Source of the DNA: CAVSRC01 sp963782045
GTDB taxonomy: Bacteria; Pseudomonadota; Alphaproteobacteria; Rhizobiales; Kaistiaceae
Assembly (NCBI GenBank): GCA_963782045.1
Contig: CAWAIR010000018.1
Location: 310,001 to 374,000 of the forward strand
Reading direction: 5' to 3'
Length of the DNA stretch: 64,000 bases
Positions 9,121-18,025 of this stretch are shown piece after piece. Positions within the stretch are counted from its first letter, which is position 1. Each line of letters begins with the position of its first letter. Below the pieces are notes generated by a model that was not told the origin of the DNA, did no database searches, and saw only the letters and a program-made list of their open reading frames with translations. Position numbers and translations under genes: made by a program.

Positions 9121-10128
9121 CTAACCCGCCGGCAGCAGCACGATCTTCGGCGCCGCCACGCGGTTGCTGGCAAGGTCCGCGAAGGCGGCCGGCCCATCCT
9201 CGAGCGAACGGATGTCCAGCCACGACAGGTCTGCGAGGATGTCGGAGGCGAGCAGCTTCACGGCGGCGCGCAGCGCCATCATCGTGTAGTTGGCGCTGCC
9301 CGCGAGCGTGATCTGCGCCCGCACGAGCTTCTGGATGTCCAGGTCGACGTGGTGGTCGTTGAGCCCGATCTGCGAGATGACGCCGGCGGGCCGCACGGCC
9401 CTGAGGGCCGACGCCATGGTGGCCGACGAGCCCACCGCGTCGAGCACCAGATCGAATGCCCCGGCCGGCACGCGGTCACCCGTCCAGCAGGCCGTCCGGC
9501 ACCCGAGATAGCGTTCGCCCGCGGCCCGGCGCTCGGCATTCAGCTCGACCAGGGTCACCTCCCGGCAGCCGTAATATTGCAGGGCGGCGACGGCGAGGAA
9601 GCCGATCCCGCCGCCCCCGAAGACGGCAGCGCTGGCCTCGCCGAGCGGCCGCGCCAACAGGCGCGAAGCCTCGGTGACCGCATGGACTCCGTTGGCGAGC
9701 GGCTCGGTCAGAGCCACGCGCACGGCTTCCATGTTCTGCGGCACGTCGACGATGGCCGAGGTCGGCACCGCGACGAACTGGGCATAGGCGCCCTGACGAT
9801 GCTTGCCGAGGCTGCGGCGATTGACGCAGAGATTGTCCCGCCCCTGGATGCAGTAGTCGCACCGCCCGCAGGTAACCGCCGAGTTGGCGCTTACCAGCGT
9901 TCCCTCGGGGTAGGCCGGGTCGGTCGTCGCCACCACGATGCCGGAAAGCTCGTGACCGAGCACCATCCCGGGATGGCGCGTCGGATCATGGCCCCGATAG
10001 CCGTGCAGGTCGGACCCGCAGATGCCGCTGGCCAGAATCCTGAGGACGACCTCGCCGGCGGCGGGTTGAGGCTCCGGGCGCTCCTCGATACGCATTTTGC
10101 CCGGGCTGGCGTAGACCATCACTTTCAT
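9121..10128 (-). CDS. Zinc-dependent alcohol dehydrogenase (MDR family)
   Basis: 335-residue medium-chain dehydrogenase. Catalytic zinc ligands are Cys37 and the GHE pair His59-Glu60; the structural zinc lobe has Cys87, Cys90, Cys93 and Cys101. A GGGGIG nucleotide-binding turn follows. It oxidises a secondary alcohol or polyol with NAD(P). I start at the internal ATG MKVMVYA, preceded by GGAG at nine bases, because the longer frame adds a proline/arginine-rich tail unlike the family. It lies 25 bases downstream of the FAD dehydrogenase, closing the ABC-importer transcript, and converges with the gene ending at 9096. Confidence 0.93.
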   Translation of the reverse strand: MKVMVYASPGKMRIEERPEPQPAAGEVVLRILASGICGSDLHGYRGHDPTRHPGMVLGHELSGIVVATTDPAYPEGTLVSANSAVTCGRCDYCIQGRDNLCVNRRSLGKHRQGAYAQFVAVPTSAIVDVPQNMEAVRVALTEPLANGVHAVTEASRLLARPLGEASAAVFGGGGIGFLAVAALQYYGCREVTLVELNAERRAAGERYLGCRTACWTGDRVPAGAFDLVLDAVGSSATMASALRAVRPAGVISQIGLNDHHVDLDIQKLVRAQITLAGSANYTMMALRAAVKLLASDILADLSWLDIRSLEDGPAAFADLASNRVAAPKIVLLPAG

Positions 10129-10153
10129 GGCGTTGGCGCTCCGCGGGACGTCG

Positions 10154-11638
10154 TTAGCGGCGGGCCGCCGCCTCGGCGCCGGCAATCCGTCCCATCACCG
10201 CACCGCGGATGAGGCCCGAGCCGCCGAGATAGGTGTGATAGAAATAGCCGCCGGTGATCTCGCCGACCGCGTAGAGGCCCTCGATCGGCCGGTTCGACGT
10301 GTCGATCACCCGCGCCTTCTCGTCGGTCTTGAGGCCGCCATAGGTCATCGTCAGGCCGCAGATCACCGGGTAAGCGCGGAACGGCGGCGTGTCGATCCTG
10401 CACGCCCAGTTGCTCTTGGCGGGGGTGAGGCCCGCCGTGTGGCGGCCGTCGAGCGCGTAGGGAACGAACGGCGCCTCATCGTTGACGATCGCGGCGTTGA
10501 AGGCCGCCACCGTCTGCGCGAACCGGGCGGGGTCGATGCCCGCCTGTCCCGCCAGATTCTCCAGCGTTCCGGCCTCGTAGCGCTGCGCCGCATCGTCATA
10601 GGTCACCAGCGACTCGACCTTGCGGTCGAAGACCTGGAAGGCGACGGCGCCGGGCTGGCGCAGGATGTCCTTGCCGTAGCGGTTGTAGTTCCAGCCGTAG
10701 AAGTTCTCGCCCTCGTCGACGAAGCGGTTGCCGTCGCGGTTGACCATGATGCCGAAGGGATAGGAATAGCGCTGATCGGTGACCTTGACGCCGTCGACTT
10801 CCATCTCGTCGACGCTCACCGGCGAGGCGTGGCAGCCGCCCCAGTGCCCGGTGAACTGGGCGCCGATGCGGCCGGTCATGTCGATCCAGTCGCCGGTGTT
10901 GTAGGGCGAGCCGCGCAGCAGCACGAGGTCCATGTTTTCGCCGAGATAGGCGCGGCGCTTGCGCGGGCATGCCTGAAAGCCGCCGCAGCACAGGACCGCG
11001 CTTCTTGCCGGGATTTCGATGTAGCCGTCGGCGCTGCGCGCGATCACGGCGCCGATCGACCCGTCGGCGGCCAACACCAGCTCGTGGGCGGCGGTGTCGT
11101 AGGCGATGTCGACACCCTTCCGCTCGGCGATCCCATAGAGCATCTCCATGTAACCCGATCCCGAGCCGACCGACTGGATGTTGGCGTTGCCGGCCGAGAA
11201 GAGGATGCGCTCGCCCTTGCGGAAGGCCAGCCGCGGATTGAGCGTCCAGCGGACGCCCTCCTGCTTCAGCCAGCGCACCGTCTCCTGCGAGCGCTCGACG
11301 AACAGGCTGGTGAGCCTCCGGTCGGCCAGCCCTTGCGACAGCCGCATCGCCTCGCCGAAGAAGAATTCCGCGGTCTGCTCCTCGATCTCGACGTCGCCGC
11401 CGATCATGTCCTCGCGATCGATGAGATCGCGGAAATCGTCGAGCCCGGAGGTGATGACCCGAAAGTCGCCATAGGTAAAACGGCTGTTGCCGCCGCGCCC
11501 GACCTTGGGGCCCTTCTCCACCAGCATGACCCGCGCACCCCGGTTGCTGGCTTCGATGGCCGCGGTGAGGCCGGCATTGCCGCCGCCGACTACGACCAGA
11601 TCGTAAGCACTGATTTTTCGCGGACCCAACGCAGTCAT
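10154..11638 (-). CDS. FAD-dependent dehydrogenase (tricarballylate dehydrogenase/fumarate reductase-like)
   Basis: 494-residue flavoprotein of the succinate dehydrogenase/fumarate reductase flavoprotein superfamily. The FAD dinucleotide motif GGGNAG is at residues 18-23, and the C-terminal FAD block GLYAVGEITGGY followed by GGSGLIRGAV is typical. Overall layout resembles TcuA, which oxidises tricarballylate, and the FAD subunits of 3-ketosteroid or urocanate-type reductases, so the substrate remains open. It sits between an amino-acid-type ABC importer and a zinc dehydrogenase, all on one strand with short gaps, implying that it oxidises the imported ligand or its product. Confidence 0.92.
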   Translation of the reverse strand: MTALGPRKISAYDLVVVGGGNAGLTAAIEASNRGARVMLVEKGPKVGRGGNSRFTYGDFRVITSGLDDFRDLIDREDMIGGDVEIEEQTAEFFFGEAMRLSQGLADRRLTSLFVERSQETVRWLKQEGVRWTLNPRLAFRKGERILFSAGNANIQSVGSGSGYMEMLYGIAERKGVDIAYDTAAHELVLAADGSIGAVIARSADGYIEIPARSAVLCCGGFQACPRKRRAYLGENMDLVLLRGSPYNTGDWIDMTGRIGAQFTGHWGGCHASPVSVDEMEVDGVKVTDQRYSYPFGIMVNRDGNRFVDEGENFYGWNYNRYGKDILRQPGAVAFQVFDRKVESLVTYDDAAQRYEAGTLENLAGQAGIDPARFAQTVAAFNAAIVNDEAPFVPYALDGRHTAGLTPAKSNWACRIDTPPFRAYPVICGLTMTYGGLKTDEKARVIDTSNRPIEGLYAVGEITGGYFYHTYLGGSGLIRGAVMGRIAGAEAAARR

Positions 11639-11676
11639 TCCATGCGCCCTTTGCTCCGTCTGCGCCCGAAGGCCGC

Positions 11677-12462
11677 TCAGCCCGACCAGCCGAGGTGTTT
11701 CAGGAAGTCGCTGGTTCGTTCGACCAGCGGGTGATCGAATATCTGCACGGGCGGCCCCTGCTCGATGAGTGCGCCGTGATCGAAGACGGCGACCCAGTCG
11801 GCGACGCGGCGGGCGAAGGTCATCTCGTGGGTGACGACGACCATCGTCATGCCCTCCTCGGCGAGCTGCTTCATGACCGAGAGCACCTCGCCGATCGTCT
11901 CCGGATCGAGCGCCGAGGTCGGCTCGTCGAAGAGCATCACCTCCGGCTCCATAGCCAGCGCCCGGGCGATCGCCACCCGCTGCTGCTGGCCGCCGGAAAG
12001 ATTGGCCGGATAGCTGCCCGCCTTGCTGGAAAGGCCGACCTTCGCCAGCAGCGCCTCGGCGCGGCGCTTGGCGTCCTGCCGCGACATGCCGAGCACCGTC
12101 TTCGGTCCGATGGTGATGTTGGCAAGCGCCGTGCGGTGCGGGAAGAGTTCGAAATTCTGGAACACCATGCCCATCCGCCGGCGCACCGCGTAGAGCTGGC
12201 GCTTGTCCTGCGGCAGCGGATTGCCGCCGAAGACGATGCTGCCGCCCTGGATGGTTTCGAGCCCGTTGGTGCAGCGCAGCAGCGTCGATTTGCCCGAGCC
12301 CGACGGGCCGATCAGGCAGACCACCTGACCGCGGCGCACCTCCATCGAGACGCCGTTGAGGGCGACGAAATCGCCGTAGAGCTTGCGCACGTCGCGATAG
12401 ACCAGAACGGCCTCGGCGCCGCCGTTCTCCCGCTCCGCCGTGGCGGCCGCCTCACCGGTCAT
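11677..12462 (-). CDS. Amino-acid-type ABC transporter ATP-binding protein
   Basis: 261-residue ATPase energising uptake through the two permeases upstream. Walker A GPSGSGKST is at residues 52-60, followed by the Q-loop (MVFQNFELFPH), signature LSGGQQQR, Walker B VMLFDEP and the H-loop VVVTHEM. The start ATG overlaps the stop of the permease gene by four bases (ATGA). The sequence type is that of the polar amino acid (HisP/GlnQ) group, although the adjacent oxidoreductases leave the actual ligand open. Confidence 0.96.
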   Translation of the reverse strand: MTGEAAATAERENGGAEAVLVYRDVRKLYGDFVALNGVSMEVRRGQVVCLIGPSGSGKSTLLRCTNGLETIQGGSIVFGGNPLPQDKRQLYAVRRRMGMVFQNFELFPHRTALANITIGPKTVLGMSRQDAKRRAEALLAKVGLSSKAGSYPANLSGGQQQRVAIARALAMEPEVMLFDEPTSALDPETIGEVLSVMKQLAEEGMTMVVVTHEMTFARRVADWVAVFDHGALIEQGPPVQIFDHPLVERTSDFLKHLGWSG

Positions 12463-13118
12463 TCCGCCACTCCAAACCTGCGATGCAGCCAGTCGGTGAA
12501 CTTCGCCTGCGGATAGCCCATCGCCCAGTAGATCACTGCCATGGCGGTCAGCACTTCGAGCACGCGGAACGTCGTCGCGCGCAGGCGCATGGCGGTGTAG
12601 GCCAGTTCGCCGATCGAGACGACCGAGACCAGCGAGGTGTCCTTGAACAGCGACACCCAGGTGCTTGCCAGCACCGGCAGGATGCGCCGCGTCGCCTGCG
12701 GCAGCACCACCTCGCGGGCCACCTGCCAGTCGCTCATGCCGAGCGCCAGCGCCGCCTCGCTCTGGCCTTTGCGGATGGAGCCGATGCCCGAGCGGAACGT
12801 GTCGCTGTTGACGGCCGACACCGACAGCCACAAGGCGATGACCGCGGTGGTGAACGGATCGAATCTGAGGCCGAGCGTCACCGGCATGACGTAGTAGGTG
12901 ACATAGATGATGAGGAGCAGCGGCAGGTTGCGGAAGAGCCCGGAATAGGCCGCGCTGAGGGTCGACAGTACCCGCGAGTGCGACAGGCGCATGGCGGCGA
13001 GCACGACGCCGGTCGGCACCGCAATCGCCATGGTCGTCGCGGTGAGCAGGACCGTCACCTTGGCGCCGTCCGCCAGCAGGCCGGCATTGTCCCACACCAC
13101 GCTCCAGTCGAGCTTCAT
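12459..13118 (-). CDS. Amino-acid-type ABC transporter permease
   Basis: 219-residue inner-membrane permease of the HisMQ family. The EAA loop that contacts the ATPase is visible as EAALALGMSDWQ with the downstream VVLPQATRRILP. It overlaps the previous permease and the following ATPase gene by four bases each, showing tight translational coupling. It should form a heterodimeric channel with the neighbouring permease. Confidence 0.95.
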   Translation of the reverse strand: MKLDWSVVWDNAGLLADGAKVTVLLTATTMAIAVPTGVVLAAMRLSHSRVLSTLSAAYSGLFRNLPLLLIIYVTYYVMPVTLGLRFDPFTTAVIALWLSVSAVNSDTFRSGIGSIRKGQSEAALALGMSDWQVAREVVLPQATRRILPVLASTWVSLFKDTSLVSVVSIGELAYTAMRLRATTFRVLEVLTAMAVIYWAMGYPQAKFTDWLHRRFGVAE

Positions 13119-13780
13119 GATCGGCCGAGATGCTGCAGGCGGTCATAGAGGAAATCGATCGCCCGGGTGGTGGGGAAGATGACCGCCAGGTAGACGAGAG
13201 CTGCGACGATGTAGACCTCCATCGGCCGGAAGCTCTGGCTCGACAGCGCCTGCGACCGGTTGAGGTATTCGGGCACGGCGATGACGCCGGCGACCGCCGT
13301 CTCCTTGATGATGATCGCGGTGATCGAGCCGTAAGCCGGCAGCATGCGCACGATCGCCTGGGGCATGATGACCTGACGGAAGGCTTGCGCGTTGGACATG
13401 CCGAGCGCCAGCGCCGCCCGCGTCTGGCCCGGCCGCACCGACACGATGCCGGCGCGGAAGATTTCGGCGACATAGGCGGCACCGTGCACGATCAATGCGA
13501 TCAGCGCCGCCCAGAACGGCGGCAGCACCAGCCCGGTCATGATCGGCAGGGCGAAGTAGCCCCAGACGAGGACGACCAGCACCGGGATGGAACGCATCGA
13601 GTCGATGTAGAAGACCACCGGAATGCGCAGCCAGGCTGGCCCGTAGCTACGGGCCAGCCCGACGGCTCCACCGAGGATCATGCTCCCCAGCACCGTCAGC
13701 GCCGCCAGTTCGAGCGACACCAGGAAACCGGCGAACAGGTAGCCGCGGCTCTCCCAGACAGGCGAGAAATCGAACTCCAT
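13115..13780 (-). CDS. Amino-acid-type ABC transporter permease
   Basis: 221-residue permease, second channel subunit of the importer. The EAA-type loop reads RAALALGMSNAQAFRQ with VIMPQAIVRMLP after it. It follows the binding-protein gene by 38 bases and overlaps the next permease by four. About five hydrophobic segments are present, as expected for this family. Confidence 0.95.
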   Translation of the reverse strand: MEFDFSPVWESRGYLFAGFLVSLELAALTVLGSMILGGAVGLARSYGPAWLRIPVVFYIDSMRSIPVLVVLVWGYFALPIMTGLVLPPFWAALIALIVHGAAYVAEIFRAGIVSVRPGQTRAALALGMSNAQAFRQVIMPQAIVRMLPAYGSITAIIIKETAVAGVIAVPEYLNRSQALSSQSFRPMEVYIVAALVYLAVIFPTTRAIDFLYDRLQHLGRS

Positions 13781-13818
13781 CTTGGCGCCTGCCGCCTATC
13801 GAACGCAGGAAGCGCCGC

Positions 13819-14682
13819 TCATTGCATGCTGCGGACGGCGTCGAGCTCCGCGGCATGGACGCGGCCGTGGATCTCCTTCTCGACGGCACGCATCCAGTCG
13901 AGCAGCACCGGCTGGCCCTTGTCGATGGCCATGCCGCCGGGCGTCGCCCGTTCGGTGCTGTCCTGGCAGTCATTCTCCCGCGGCAGCACGCCCAGGCCCT
14001 TGACCTTGTGCGCCATCGGCAGCCAGGCGATCCGGTTCACCGGGGCAACGTCGGCACGGCCGGCCTCGATGTCCTCCAGCGGGGCCACCGCGCCGGTGTT
14101 GCTGACGCCGAGCAGCTTGGCCTTCGGGAAGCGCGCCTTCAGCCAGTCCTCATGACCGCCGCCGATGAAATAGGCGATGGTCACGTCGGGCTGGTTGAGA
14201 TCGTCGAGCGTCTTGGCACGTGCGAACTTCTGATCGTCCGTGCGGCCGAACAGGCACATGCTGTTGGTGGTGTAGAGGATGAAGTCGATGACCTTCTCGC
14301 GTTCCGGGGTCACCGCCAGCGGCGTGATGGTGAGATCGACCTGATCGGCAGCCAGCACCGGCACCTTGGTTTCGTGGGAAACCAGCACCGGCTTCAGCTT
14401 GACGCCGAGGCGCTTGGCGAACTCCTCGGCGAGCACCCATGCCGGGCCCGACCACTGGTCGCCGGAGCCGGTGGTGTTTTCCAGGAGCCACGGCGGATTG
14501 GCGAGCACCGCCACGCGCAGCTCTCCCGACTTCTTGATCGCGTCGATGCGCGGGCTGGCGCCCGGCGCCGGCACGTCCACCCCGGCGGCCGTCGCCGGCA
14601 GCGTTGCGGCGAGCATCCCGATGGCAATCACCGCCGGGGCGATCGCCCCGCGGGCGATGCCGATTATACTGGTCACTGACAT
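13819..14682 (-). CDS. ABC transporter substrate-binding protein (SBP family 3)
   Basis: 287-residue periplasmic binding protein. A signal peptide ends near ATAAGVDVP. The family signature is visible as GELRVAVLANPPWL and VDLTITPLAVTPEREKVIDF, the classical amino-acid SBP blocks. I use the ATG with GGGAGGA six bases upstream rather than an earlier in-frame start. First gene of the six-gene transcript to 9121; the promoter region before it carries the LysR-type two-part site at 14842-14878. Confidence 0.94.
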   Translation of the reverse strand: MSVTSIIGIARGAIAPAVIAIGMLAATLPATAAGVDVPAPGASPRIDAIKKSGELRVAVLANPPWLLENTTGSGDQWSGPAWVLAEEFAKRLGVKLKPVLVSHETKVPVLAADQVDLTITPLAVTPEREKVIDFILYTTNSMCLFGRTDDQKFARAKTLDDLNQPDVTIAYFIGGGHEDWLKARFPKAKLLGVSNTGAVAPLEDIEAGRADVAPVNRIAWLPMAHKVKGLGVLPRENDCQDSTERATPGGMAIDKGQPVLLDWMRAVEKEIHGRVHAAELDAVRSMQ

Positions 14683-14841
14683 GGCATTCCTCCCCTTCGA
14701 TTCAATATTACTCAGCTCTTCCGCGACGAACATGCGCGCGCGCAAGCTTTGATCCGCACACTTGACATGCGGTAAAAGTCTTAAATCCGCATTGTACCTA
14801 ACGTTCGATTAGGTGTAGCAAAGGGGGACCGCTGCGACAAA

Positions 14842-14878
14842 TCGATATTCTGCTCTGATCATGATCGGTTTTTCTTAT
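14842..14878 (-). promoter_or_regulatory. Putative LysR-type two-part operator (ABC operon)
   Basis: Read on the plus strand, TCGA (14842-14845) inside ACAAATCGATATTC is followed after exactly 18 bases by the T-N11-A box ATCGGTTTTTCTTAT (14864-14878). In the direction of the ABC operon the box comes first. The same order and spacing recur at four other catabolic promoters. The rest of 14746-15070 holds no gene. Confidence 0.5.
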
Positions 14879-15070
14879 AATGATTCCATTGTCTGTGGCG
14901 CGCCGTCAGACGGGAGGCGCCGCTAATGGATAGGGATGAGAGGGACGGAAGGGGCGTGATCGTCGGCTCGGGGGACCACGCTTAACCGGGCCGCGAGACC
15001 TGGGGGAAGCTGCCGGACGGATGGCGGCTGGGCGACGGCCTCCGCAACGACCGCCAGGATCGGCGGCCGC

Positions 15071-16246
15071 TCAGCCTGGTTCGTGATCGCGCCGGGCACG
15101 TGCGAACACATGCGGGCCGAGTTCGGCCACCGTGCGGCAGCCGATGTAGCCCATGTTCTTCTCGAACTGCGTCGCCAGGATCGTCAGCACCTTTTCGGCG
15201 CCCGCCTGTCCGCCAGCGGCGATCCCGTAGAGCGTCGCGCGGCCGATGAGCACGGCTCTGGCGCCGAGCCCCAGCGCCTTGACGATGTCGCTGCCGTGGT
15301 GGATGCCGCCGTCCATCAGCACGGTCGTCTCGCCGCCCACTGCGGCGACCACCGCCGGCAGAGCGTCGATGGCCGCCGGCGCACTGTCGAGCGCCCGGCC
15401 GCCGTGGTTGGAGACGACCACGCCATCGGCGCCCTGGTCGACGGCCCGACGCGCATCGTCCGGACTGGTCAGTCCCTTTACCAGCAGCGGCCCCCGCCAG
15501 ATCTTGCGCAGCCGGCCGATCTGATCCCAGGACAGCGCCTCGTTGTTCTGCGGCTTCAGGTTGGAGGCGCGCGTGATCCGGTGGCGGTAGTGCGGCGGGT
15601 AGTTCTCGTGGCGCGGCATGCCGGTGCTGGCGATATAGCGGCCCATCACGCCGAACACCCACCCCGGGTGCAGGGCCATGTCGGTGACAAAGCGGGCATT
15701 GAGCGAGATCGGGTCGGTGAAGCCGTTGCGGTCGTTGTATTCGCGGGTCCGGCCGAGCGCGGTGTCGCCGGTGATGACCAGCGCCTCGTAACCGAGGTCC
15801 TGGGCCCGCTCGATCATCTCGATCGTATGGTGTTCTTCCTTCCACAGATACGGCTGGAACCAGCGGCGGCCGCCGGCCTCCTCGGCAATCGTCTCCATCG
15901 AGGTGACCGCCGTGCCAGCGAGCGTGAAGGGCACGCCCACCGCCGCGGCCGCCTTGGCCAGCGCCAGTTCGCCACGGTACCAGCAGAGGCCCGCGGTGCC
16001 GGTCGGCGCGATCACGACGGGGAGCGGCATGCGCTTGCCGAACAGCTCGGTCCCCATGTCACGCTGGCTGAGGTCGACCATCAGCCGGCCGAGCAGCTTC
16101 AGCCGGCGGAACGCCGCTTCGTTCTCGGCCAGCGCAACCTCGCGCTCGGCGCCGCGGTCGACGAACTCGAACAGGCCGCGCGGCATCCGCCGCCGCGCTT
16201 CGCGGCGGAAGTCATCGACATCGAAGCAGCGGTCGAGCCGGCTCAT
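15071..16246 (-). CDS. FMN-dependent alpha-hydroxy-acid oxidoreductase
   Basis: 391-residue enzyme of the lactate dehydrogenase/glycolate oxidase family that oxidises L-2-hydroxyacids with FMN. Key residues visible are Tyr133 (QPYLW), Lys257 (LLVKGL), the catalytic base His281 and Arg284 (SNHGGRALD). The FMN phosphate loop (MDGGIHHGSDIVKALGLGA) is intact. I use the ATG 13 bases after the FAH-family stop; an earlier TTG would overlap that gene. Last gene of the dctQM-cyclase-FAH-oxidase unit. Together with the D-specific dehydrogenase at 8119, the window can process both stereoisomers of a 2-hydroxyacid. Confidence 0.93.
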   Translation of the reverse strand: MSRLDRCFDVDDFRREARRRMPRGLFEFVDRGAEREVALAENEAAFRRLKLLGRLMVDLSQRDMGTELFGKRMPLPVVIAPTGTAGLCWYRGELALAKAAAAVGVPFTLAGTAVTSMETIAEEAGGRRWFQPYLWKEEHHTIEMIERAQDLGYEALVITGDTALGRTREYNDRNGFTDPISLNARFVTDMALHPGWVFGVMGRYIASTGMPRHENYPPHYRHRITRASNLKPQNNEALSWDQIGRLRKIWRGPLLVKGLTSPDDARRAVDQGADGVVVSNHGGRALDSAPAAIDALPAVVAAVGGETTVLMDGGIHHGSDIVKALGLGARAVLIGRATLYGIAAGGQAGAEKVLTILATQFEKNMGYIGCRTVAELGPHVFARARRDHEPG

Positions 16247-16259
16247 CGCGGCGCCGCCG

Positions 16260-17240
16260 TCACCCTGGCCGCCGACCGGCAACGACCGGATTGGTCAGGC
16301 TGCCGATGCCCTCGACCGTGCACTCCATCACGTCGCCGGGGGCGAGATAGGGGAACTTGCCGCCGAGCGCGACGCCCCCCGGCGTGCCGGTGGCGATGAT
16401 GTCGCCCGGTTCCAGTGTCCCCCACGACCAGCGCTCGATCAGGGCCGGAATGTCGTGGATCAGGTGACTGGTGTTGGATGCCTGCCGCACCTCGCCGTTG
16501 ACCGTGCATTGCAGGTCGAGATCCATCGGATCGGGTAGTTCATCGCTGAGCACGATCCACGGCCCCATCGGACAGAGGCTGTCCATGTTCTTGCCGATCA
16601 GGTGGTTGCCGTACTTCGCCTCGGCGAGCTGGATGTCGCGCGCGCTGACGTCGTTGAGGATGGTGTAGCCGGCGATGTAGTCGTAGGCCTTGTCGCGCGG
16701 GATGAAGCGGCCGCTCCGGCCGATCACCAGGGCAAGCTCCACTTCATAGTCGAGCTGCTCGGTCACCGGGGCGATCTCGACGGGATCGCCGGGGTTGATC
16801 ACCGTCGACGACACCTTGACGAAGCCGCCGGGAAAGGGACGCAGATCGACCTTGCCGCTGGCACCCTCGGCGGCGTGGTCGGCGTAGTTCTTGCCGGCAG
16901 CGAGGATCTTGCCGGGCCGCGCGATCGGCGCCAGCAGCTTCACCTCGTCGAGGGCATAGGTGAGGCGCTCGCCCGCGAGGCCCGTGGCATCGTTTCGCCC
17001 GCCGAGGAGATCGACGACCCGGTGCGCAGCCGCGATCGCCTTGTCGCCGCCTTGCAGGAACCCGGTCATGTCGCGCGGCACGCGGGCGTCGGCGAGTTCG
17101 TAGGCGCGCGCCTCCCCTTCCCGCTCGCGGAGATAGCGGGCGTAGCCGTAGTTGAGGTCGACGATGCGGTCGTCGACAATGACGCCGATGGCCGAATGGC
17201 CGGATTGCGCCTGGTGCGGCGTGTAGGTCGCGAGTTTCAC
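16260..17240 (-). CDS. Fumarylacetoacetate hydrolase family protein
   Basis: 326-residue FAH-family enzyme, a metal-dependent C-C hydrolase, isomerase or decarboxylase acting on oxo-acids. The metal-binding block DYEVELALVIG and the catalytic-region ILAAGKNYADHA are clear, as is the C-terminal IATGTPGGV. The start is a GTG with GGGAGG seven bases before it. It lies 23 bases after the cyclase and 13 before the oxidase. Within this family function cannot be assigned more precisely from sequence. Confidence 0.92.
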   Translation of the reverse strand: MKLATYTPHQAQSGHSAIGVIVDDRIVDLNYGYARYLREREGEARAYELADARVPRDMTGFLQGGDKAIAAAHRVVDLLGGRNDATGLAGERLTYALDEVKLLAPIARPGKILAAGKNYADHAAEGASGKVDLRPFPGGFVKVSSTVINPGDPVEIAPVTEQLDYEVELALVIGRSGRFIPRDKAYDYIAGYTILNDVSARDIQLAEAKYGNHLIGKNMDSLCPMGPWIVLSDELPDPMDLDLQCTVNGEVRQASNTSHLIHDIPALIERWSWGTLEPGDIIATGTPGGVALGGKFPYLAPGDVMECTVEGIGSLTNPVVAGRRPG

Positions 17241-17263
17241 GGTGTGCCTCCCGGTTGGCCGCT

Positions 17264-17935
17264 TCAGTCTTCCCAGACGACGGCGCGGGTCGGCGACGCC
17301 TCGGACGGAACGATCTTGACCGGGAAGGCGTAGAGGGTGACCTGCTCCTTCTTCACCTGGTCGAGATTGTCGGCATTGGTCATGACCAGGATGCCCTCGG
17401 CCAGCACGCGCGTCTTGAAGGCGTCGACGCCGCCGATCTGCAGCTCCTTGGCGACCGGATCGCAGAGGAAGTCCACCGCCATCATCTTGATGCGTTTGGC
17501 GATGCACCAGTCCGGTGCGTCCGCTCCGAAGCGCGGCGAATCGTCGAAGAAATCGGGCTCCGCGTAGTGGCTGTTCCAGCCGGTGCGCAGGATGCAGATA
17601 TCGTCCTCTTCGACCTTGCCGGCGAAGGCGGCGTCGAGATCGGCGGCGGTGATCACGCCGCGCGGCACCTTGTGGCCCATGTCGGCGATCCAGGCGCGAC
17701 CGGTGAAGCGATCGATGGGGATCTGGTCGAGGCGCGGAGCGCCGAAGACCAGATGCTCCGGCCCATCGACGTGGGTACCGATGTGCAGCCGCGTGTTGAT
17801 GCGGCGGACGGTCTTACGCTGCGGCGTGTCGTCCGGCTTGACGTCGTAGGCCAGCACCACCTCCTCGCCCGGCCGCGAATGGTTGGTGCGCAGTCCGTCG
17901 GTGACGGCCATGCTGATATCGATCCATCTACCCAT
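17264..17935 (-). CDS. Cyclase family protein (kynurenine formamidase-like)
   Basis: 223-residue metal-dependent hydrolase of the cyclase/KynB superfamily. The signature HIGTHVDGPEH (residues 51-61) supplies the metal ligands. Members hydrolyse formylamides, cyclic diketones or isatin-like amides. It follows dctM by 90 bases and precedes the FAH gene, so it may open a ring or cleave an amide of the compound imported by this TRAP system. No Trp-degradation genes accompany it, so a role in kynurenine metabolism is unlikely here. Confidence 0.9.
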   Translation of the reverse strand: MGRWIDISMAVTDGLRTNHSRPGEEVVLAYDVKPDDTPQRKTVRRINTRLHIGTHVDGPEHLVFGAPRLDQIPIDRFTGRAWIADMGHKVPRGVITAADLDAAFAGKVEEDDICILRTGWNSHYAEPDFFDDSPRFGADAPDWCIAKRIKMMAVDFLCDPVAKELQIGGVDAFKTRVLAEGILVMTNADNLDQVKKEQVTLYAFPVKIVPSEASPTRAVVWED

Positions 17936-18025
17936 GAGAATTGCCCTGTTATGCGTCTGACATCTTGATTGCGGCCGCGCGTTGGTCGCGCGCCCGTTGC
18001 GGGAATCCCCGCGAACGGGGATGCG